Shown piece by piece: positions 57,823-64,000 of a stretch of 64,000 bases of DNA. Location: positions 2,663,894 to 2,727,893 of the forward strand of contig CM057063.1 in the NCBI GenBank assembly GCA_029945375.1, given 5' to 3'. Under the pieces are notes generated by a model. That model saw nothing but the letters and a program-made list of their open reading frames with translations. It was not told the DNA's origin and did no database searches. A program made the translations under genes and the position numbers. The stretch comes from Agaricus subrufescens. Lineage: Eukaryota; Basidiomycota; Agaricomycetes; Agaricales; Agaricaceae. Numbering within the stretch: the stretch's first letter is position 1; each line of letters opens with the position of its first letter.

Positions 57823-58589
57823 TCAGCTTAAAGGTACAAGTGCCGCAGACAATGAGTTCGGAGTAGAGGATTCCCCAACATTCTGATAGTGGTAATCTGA
57901 CCTGCGGTTAGACCTCGTAACCTGACAAACGGGATACATACATCTAGATGTACTTTCATTAACCAAATGTGCAGATGCACATTCGAGCTCTGCAAGACCA
58001 CTCATAGGATTCCCCGCACCAACATGTGGCATCAGTTCAGAGGAAATGTTTGAGGTTGCTGCGGTGTTCGAGTAGTTGTCATTTGGAGTGTTGGTCATTG
58101 TGAAGGATGAGTCTGTGCAGCATGATTCTGTATTATGAGAAGTTGAGCAACTTTGTGCGGAGCTTGCTTCATCTCTGTGGTAGGGGTGATACAAGGTCAC
58201 TGGAGGGGTAACAAGCTCAGGGTGCTCGAGTTCAAATATACGGGCTTCTAGTCTTCGAATAGTCTCTATGAGTAACATTACCCTAGCCTTGCTTCCAGGA
58301 GTATCCCATTCGCATCTATCAGCCTTAGGTTTGACCCGACAGGGACCACAAAATGGACGAACACCATCACATTTCTGAGAAGGCGACGGTAAAGCATCGT
58401 AAAACTAGATATCAAATATAACTCACTACTTTGTGAGCCCTGTAGAGTCGTCCATCCGTTAAACTACTACGATAGAAAATAGGAGAGATGGGACATCACC
58501 GACCTGCAAGCAGCACAGGCTTTACCCCGTGGTAGTGGATTTGATATGACCAGTTGCCTGGGGCCAGATCCGTAGGGTGCTGAAGACAT
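57823..58589 (-). CDS. Short Zn2Cys6 DNA-binding protein without regulator domain
   Basis: Exons 58589-58504, 58439-58427 (13 nt) and 58374-57823 encode 216 aa. The zinc cluster is rebuilt across the two introns: KACAACRAHKVKCDGVRPFC then GPCRVKPKADRCEW, with all six cysteines. The micro-exon uses the donor GTA|GTGAGT so that the spacing C-x2-C-x6-C is kept. A short coiled helix follows (ARVMLLIETIRRLEARIFEL). The rest is a Ser/Thr/Asn-rich tail without the 300-400-residue helical regulator domain found in the related gene at 37736. Its DNA-binding part looks functional. It may act as a competitor or be a truncated paralogue. An upstream in-frame ATG at 58655 would add 22 residues. The chosen ATG lies closer to the conserved core. 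Confidence 0.65.
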
Positions 58590-61290
58590 GGAATCTAGTT
58601 CCTGTATGTTTGGCTTGACAAAGTAAACGACGCTTGAAGAAGTGTAAATTACCAATGACGGGTGATTTCACTAAAGGCACTGAATGGATTGTCTCCTTAC
58701 AAGAAGTGAGTGGAGGTAGTATCTTGCTTAACTCCAGTGAAAGACTGCTAATATACTTGTAGTTTGAAAGGTTGGAAAGGAAATGAATGGGAACATATGC
58801 AATGTTTGGCAGTTGACTTAGTTCGACACTTGCCTGACACTTCCATTTATTCGGTTGACATAACAAAGAGGAACCGAATATCAGGAGTATGTTTATACCT
58901 CAACACTGACTCGGCTCATTCTGACTCCGTCAAATAAGGAACAATGGGGGTAGTACTTCTGTTTCAAACTTACTTCCGGTCCTCATCAGCGCCCCTGAAT
59001 GATATTGTTTGTCTGAGAGAAAGTAGATCGGAGAAGAATGACATCGTGTAATAATCATTTTGGTTTGATTTTCTGAGTGACTCGTTCTACTAACTACCAA
59101 GTAAATGACCATATAGGTTTGATGTTCGGGGTATGCCCCATTTCTCCATCGACTCACGGAGTTGAAGGCTGATGACAGTAAAACTAGGAAACTCGCCCAC
59201 CGGTATATTTGCAAAGGAAGTTGTACTTAGCGGAGTATGGTATGTCGGATGTACTGTAAATGGTTAGCAGTACTAGATCTAGAAGGGTACACAAAAACGC
59301 ATTAAAGTTAGCAGTGAGATGACTACACTGATCGACTGCCTTACTCCGATTCAGGTGAAACATAAATAGTGACAGCTGGAATAGAAGCGCCAGAACGAAG
59401 AAAACACTAGATAATTATGGAGGTAGTGAGTTGACAGGATCACCAGCTCGTATGAGGTCGCCTGCCAGGAAATTGGTGCAAAGTTGTCACACCATTCTCT
59501 CCAAAGGCTCTCGAACTAACTGTGTTAGGTTGTTTGTGGTGACTCGATGCACAACACTTTTGAGGCAAGTCATTTGGTCCAAATTCATTAAATGGTACAT
59601 CTGTCCAAATCCCTTCACCGGCCCTCTACCCGAGTGTTATTGATACAACAGGTACTGCCGTAAACGGGTTGATGAGTAGGTCTACGTTGTAATAGTACTA
59701 GAAACACATCTTGGTTGATTATTGGAATGTCCCACTCCACCCCGGTGCGCTCAAACACTTCTCACGCAACACTCTCGGGCTTTCGTTTCACTCTTGCTGT
59801 GGCTCCGACAAATCAGAAACCCAAGTGATCATCAAATGACCACAACCCGGACAGTACATATGGATCTGGAGCAATAAGTCTGATATCCATAATCTTTTGG
59901 TTCAGATACTTTAGACTGATTTGCATACATTGAGCGACGGTGGGCTTCAGTATGCTAGTAAAGATTGAGGGATGGAGATGACTTGAAGCTCCACCAAAAA
60001 TATTTCAGAAAGGTGGTATAAAGATGATAACCCCAGGGTGATTTTTGCCGCGAACAACACTCCCAATATATCATCGCAACTGCCAAAGGATCGGATGCAC
60101 CAACATTTAACTCAGCGAGTGTAAATTCTACTTTATCCAGCGGGTGCATTGCATGTAGAGACATACAGAACGTACATTCCCTATGAGTCAGTCTTACCAT
60201 GATTGAAAAGGTGTACAATCATAAGTATGCAGATAGTGAAGGGCAGATGAGTGAGTCTTGAATTAAGACATACGACGTCTCTCCATTTAAAGGTATATGA
60301 GAATGCACTCCAATTCCTGAGGACGTCGAGGAAGAGAATCTGGCTCTTACGGAGTAGACATCTTTCAGAACATTGTATTTAATCGATGCGATCGCAGTGA
60401 CAACGGATAAAATGATGATGGCCGGCTATGTTTAGTCTATAATGCACCAAGATCATCCTCCTACACGGACCAACTCGGCCTCAGCTGGAATCTTCAATCT
60501 ATCTTGAGAATCCAAATATCCGTATCGATCAGGACTACAGTGTCCAGTAATACACCATGTGATTCAACAGGTCAGACAGTGCCACCAAGTGCCGACAAGT
60601 CAGTTTACCGTCACTGTAGGAGGCCGCAGCCCCACCTTGCGACGTGCTGGAGCAGAAGGAACGTTAGATGTCGATGGCAATCATGCAAGTGATGTCATGG
60701 AAAGACTGCACGTGAGCGCCGCATGCATATGACCCATGGACCTGCATCAAAATCTGTATCTCATTCACAATGATACTCGCACCTGCGCTACGCGATCGGG
60801 TAGCGCTATATAAAATTTGATTTTTAAAAAAAAATGATACTCGCACCATGGTTTGGGCGGAGAGTCAGTTCGTGTACATAGATATCTATTGTTTGGTTCA
60901 TGCTCGCTGTAGCATCAACAGTGGGTATGTCGGTCGCGATGTGGATGAGCGTGTGTGAGCGTGGGTTGATGAGACAATGACAGTGTCGTTTCACGGACCG
61001 AACCTACTCACACGAGAGCCGACTCCAGGTACCTTCTCCTTCTCGGCAGCCCCAACGAATTAACCTTTCTTCATATAGCAAAACCTGTGATGCCTGTTTG
61101 ACAGCTCGTGTCTGCTTGTTGCTGCGCAACAATTGTAACAGATCACGCTTGCCGGTGAGATGGCAAAATATGCTGGTCCCCCTTTGTACCGGTATCTACG
61201 TTCCATTTAAATGTGTTCACAGACTGATGCCTGAGCCCGATGGACGAAAGAGTTTAAGTATGAGTCTAATCATTCCCCGACACAAGTACC
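58590..61290. other. 2.7-kb stretch without a recognisable gene
   Basis: A minus-strand ORF at 58930-59214 begins with a signal-peptide-like hydrophobic stretch (MQIYRWASFLVLLSSAF) but has no supported continuation. An 87-codon minus-strand ORF ends at 59955. An A-tailed insertion with target duplications lies at 60784-60832 and is listed separately. Confidence 0.4.
60784..60832 (+). mobile_element. Short A-tailed insertion flanked by 15-bp direct repeats
   Basis: AATGATACTCGCACC occurs at 60769-60783 and again at 60833-60847. Between the copies are 49 bp comprising the hairpin GCGCTAC..GTAGCGC and an A/T-rich tail ending in a run of A. Direct repeats of this length and a terminal A-run are the marks of target-primed reverse transcription, so this looks like a very short SINE or a truncated RNA-derived insertion. 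Confidence 0.55.
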
Positions 61291-62553
61291 ATGGACAACG
61301 CCTCACTTGCCCAAAAACACCTGCTGCTGGCAGCTAATCTTCTTTCATCTACAACTGCCTTAGCAGTCTTCTACACCCTTGTGTTTATCCTTTATTTCCT
61401 CTCATTTCGGCTTTCCTGTACTCAACTTTGGGATGACAAAGGCAAAATGAAAATGCAACGACGGACTGCCTACACATTGGTTTTTCAAACTGTACTCTTG
61501 ATCTGTGCCACACTAGATGTCATTGTCGACAATCGAAGTACCCAGGTCATGTATATTGATAACAGCAGTCTCCCTGGTGGTCCGCTTGGCCACCCAACTG
61601 TACTCAGTGTCGCAAGCCTCCTGCGTGTAGGAGCAATTGCGGATGTTATAGAGGTGCTTTTGTCATCCAGTCTGTTGGTGGGTTAGCATCACTGGTTCTG
61701 ATATATGCGTGAAAATGCTGACCTAGTCGCTTCTTAGCTATGGCGTGTTTGGGTTATCTGGAGCGGAACCCGCCTTGTCATACCTATCGCAATTTTATGT
61801 TCAGTCTTTTATCTCGCAAGCGCAGGTAAGACTTACATGGACGGTCTCTTACTGGCAAGATCTACTCATGGCCTCTCTCCTCAGGAACAGCAGTTTCGTT
61901 CAATGCAATCAGTTGGAACGTTGATTCAAGGGTTGCGGCCACAGCTCGAGTGCAAGCTGTAGTATACATAACAGGTTTGGTACTTTCCATAGCAACTAAC
62001 GTCTTCATGACTTCGGCAATCATCACGCGTTTATTATTTGTCCGACGAAATCATATCCAGTTGATGGGTAGATACCAGCCATTACGGATGCAAGTTTTGT
62101 CAAAGAGCTCACATCGTGGTTCTTTTACAGGAAAATCTGATGTTGCTGGTCAATACCTGGGCATTGCGGCAATGTTCATTGAGTCCTGTCTGCTGGACAC
62201 TCTATGGGGCATTGGAATATTAATTTCCTTTTGCCTTGACTATGAGCCTACTATGTATCTTTTCAATACTTGTAGCCTCCAAGTGGATGTGAGTATTAAT
62301 CACCTTGAAAGGTTTTCGCTTTTGGAAATGTGTTTTGATCTTGCGTTGATTCATATAGGTCCTGACAGATTTTCTTGTCACCTATCGAGTGCTCTCCGGA
62401 CGAGCATGGACTAAACATACTCAAGATCATCTCAGTACGTTGAGGTGGGCCTCCAATGGAGTCGGTGCAAGTACTCCCGGTACGGTTGACCTACGTCAGA
62501 CAAGTGTCGTAGAAACAACCCCAGTTGTGATCGGTTCTCGCAATGATGTGTAG
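61291..62553 (+). CDS. Seven-helix membrane protein of unknown function
   Basis: Five exons (61291-61677, 61738-61825, 61885-62067, 62131-62288, 62359-62553) give 336 aa. Hydrophobic helices are visible at LAVFYTLVFILYFLSF, TLVFQTVLLICATLDVIV, the segment IADVIEVLLSSSLL|LWRVWV, TRLVIPIAILCSVFYLA, VVYITGLVLSIATNVFMTS, YLGIAAMFIESCLLDTLWGI and the region before LTDFLVTYRVLSGRAWT. The hydrophilic C-terminus (about 45 residues) is cytosolic-like. The WRVWVIW motif with a following basic residue is typical of agaric membrane proteins that look receptor-like, but no ligand or partner can be named. It differs from the families at 40063 and 53442. All splice phases agree, and the start follows the context ACCATGG. 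Confidence 0.8.
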
Positions 62554-63878
62554 GCCTTGGTCCGAGTCATTCGTTATGCTCCTTGCATGGCCCGGAAGGC
62601 CTTTGATTATTTTTGTTACAATTGCTGTTGTTAACGGTGTGTCTCTGGCCCGGTCTCAGCGCCAGAGTGACGCAGGACATGGTTCGAGGTGACACAACTT
62701 GTAATACCGATCTCATCCGTCAGAACCATACACGCAGAAAGCAGTGAGCAAATGGCACCTAATTGAATTACATGACTGTAAGCACGCCACTGTCAGAAGC
62801 GTGGCATGGTCTTAAGATATCGAGTTTAAGCTTCACGCGCCATGCACGACACCTCCATCTTTTCTATCAATCAGCCGCTGCCCCTCCTGATACTTGCGTA
62901 TACTGTTATTTTTGACCTTTTCTCTAATGCAGAAGACTCGCTCATTTAAAACATCCAACATATGAGGGGCCAAACTCAGGCTCCGGCCACATTATAGGCT
63001 AGAAAGCATTTCGGAAGAGAATGCACAATCAGACAACAGATGTGGCGTATGGCAACAGATTCTCTGAAAGGAAGATGTGCGAGCGGAACAGTAGGCTCTT
63101 GACAGCACAAGCCTTGGCGGCGGGACGCAGAGAGTGGCTCAGGATACCAGAAATGACATGAGCCAGCAAGCCGCACTCATGTGTGAGATGATACGCATGG
63201 AAGAGAATTCGGCAAGTCCGTGCGCAGCTTGTGGCGCGCGGTTTATTTTGACACTGGATATTCCCAGTATTTCCGGCATTGTATATATAAAAGCTCTAGT
63301 GCTGGTACATTCTCAGAAGTTTATCTGAATTACTGGCGGTCTGGGTGTGGCGTGTGAAACGCGCTACTGCACCGCTGGCTGTGTGCAATCACCTGTTCCA
63401 GCTCCTACATTTACGTTATGATTTGCCGGTGTGTCTATTGTCCGAAAACTCATTTATCATTCCACCCTCATAGCCCAGACCTACCGACAAGCTTCTAGCA
63501 CAATCTTCCGAGGCAACGATTGGCTACTTTTATGACCTTGCGAGTTCTCCTCTACTAATTGCCCCAACATTGCCGTAACAAGTATTCTGTACCACGTCGG
63601 ACAACATTCTTCATGGGAAAGGATACTCCACCATACGGACCAACTTTGCCGTGACAACATTATGAGTTATGACTCTGCAGTATAGTCTAATCAAGAACGG
63701 CGCGAATGCAGCTTATTTATAACTCTTGAAAGGCTCCTCTTGACCCATCGCTGCCGAGTAGGCTGTGGGATCTATGATCGTGTGAATGGTAACCTTGTCC
63801 TCCGAGAGTCTCATCTGATGCCTGGTAGACCGATATTTAACCAACGCATTAACTCACTCTACCACTCGCGTCGGTGCA
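62554..63878. other. Intergenic; 3' half duplicated from 52.9 kb
   Basis: No gene. From about 63343 the DNA corresponds to the upstream region of the 53442 gene, so the promoter was duplicated with the gene. Confidence 0.45.
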
Positions 63879-64000
63879 ATGTCTGGGCTCAGCAGCAACC
63901 GAATGGAAGACCTTCTAAATCCTGATGTGTATCTCAATCACCTTCCTTCGCTCGAGGCTCAGCAAATCGAGATTAGCAGGGATATTGTTGTGTTTGTTCT
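63879..64000 (+). CDS. Start of a paralogue of the 53442 membrane protein (cut by window end)
   Basis: The ATG is followed by a frame that aligns codon by codon with the gene at 53442: LLNPDVYLNHLPSLEAQQIE versus FLNPDVYLNHLSSSEAQQVE, then ISRDIVVFV versus ISRNILVPV. Only about 40 codons are inside the window, so integrity cannot be judged. Upstream DNA is also shared. Confidence 0.75.
   Translation, partial: MSGLSSNRMEDLLNPDVYLNHLPSLEAQQIEISRDIVVFV

Noticed and set aside
58930..59214. Minus-strand ORF with a signal-peptide-like start
   Set aside because: The remaining residues are not protein-like, and no intron links it to a conserved continuation; kept only as a remark in the intergenic entry.
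59955..60218. 87-codon minus-strand ORF
   Set aside because: No family resemblance and no supporting splice structure.
1..64000. CRISPR arrays, bacterial operons or phage genes
   Set aside because: No regularly spaced direct repeats and no prokaryotic gene structure; all genes carry spliceosomal introns or are eukaryotic tRNAs.

Overview
The window reads as nuclear DNA of a mushroom-forming basidiomycete (Agaricomycetes). The genes are cut by many short introns (about 44-130 bp, GT..AG), the intergenic DNA is non-coding and partly transposon-derived, and most gene families are those seen in agaric genomes: NACHT-type STAND proteins, MAG-type secreted glycoproteins, DUF6534 and other seven-helix membrane proteins, DUF4246, Ato/GPR1-FUN34-YaaH acetate transporters, indoleamine dioxygenases and short-loop Zn2Cys6 regulators. 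All gene models were spliced by eye from splice consensus, frame and protein conservation. No search was run, so family names rest on recognised motifs.

Layout. 1-1.5 kb: remnant of a Ty3/Gypsy-like retroelement (gag with a nonsense codon) and two LTR-like blocks in inverted orientation. 2.7-4.8 kb: a STAND/NACHT-like protein whose nucleotide-binding motifs are eroded. 5.8-11.1 kb: a MAG-type GPI-anchored secreted protein followed after 37 bp by a complete 11-exon C2-C2-EF-hand phosphatidylserine decarboxylase (Psd2 type). 12.9-18.9 kb: a small unknown gene, then three tandem paralogues of about 210 aa, each with four exons and each ending in a CaaX prenylation box. 19.4-20.7 kb: a second MAG gene. 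21.6-22.5 kb: two non-autonomous terminal-inverted-repeat elements. 23.2-24.1 kb (minus) and 34.1-35.1 kb (plus): two Ato-type acetate transporters with matching exon structures. Between them lie a small unknown gene, a likely ubiquitin relic, a 704-aa proline/serine-rich protein, and several kb in which I see no gene. 35.7 kb: tRNA-Glu(CTC). 37.7-39.7 kb: Zn2Cys6 regulator. 40.1-42.0 kb: DUF6534 membrane protein in 17 exons, several of them micro-exons. 42.4 kb: intron-containing tRNA-Leu(CAA). 42.7-47.0 kb: two tandem indoleamine 2,3-dioxygenases. 47.8-48.8 kb: MYND zinc-finger protein. 51.1-51.7 kb: PP1 regulator Ypi1. 53.4-54.6 kb: seven-helix membrane protein, a paralogue of which begins at 63.9 kb and runs off the window. 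54.9-56.9 kb: DUF4246 protein. 57.8-58.6 kb: a short Zn2Cys6 protein lacking the usual regulator domain. 61.3-62.6 kb: another seven-helix membrane protein.

There is no operon-like pathway. The strongest theme is local duplication: MAG x2, CaaX genes x3, acetate transporters x2, IDO x2, membrane protein x2. The most promising undescribed item is the tandem CaaX family, which combines a conserved prenylation tail, a conserved exon plan and an intron block better conserved than its exons. The STAND protein without Walker motifs comes next.
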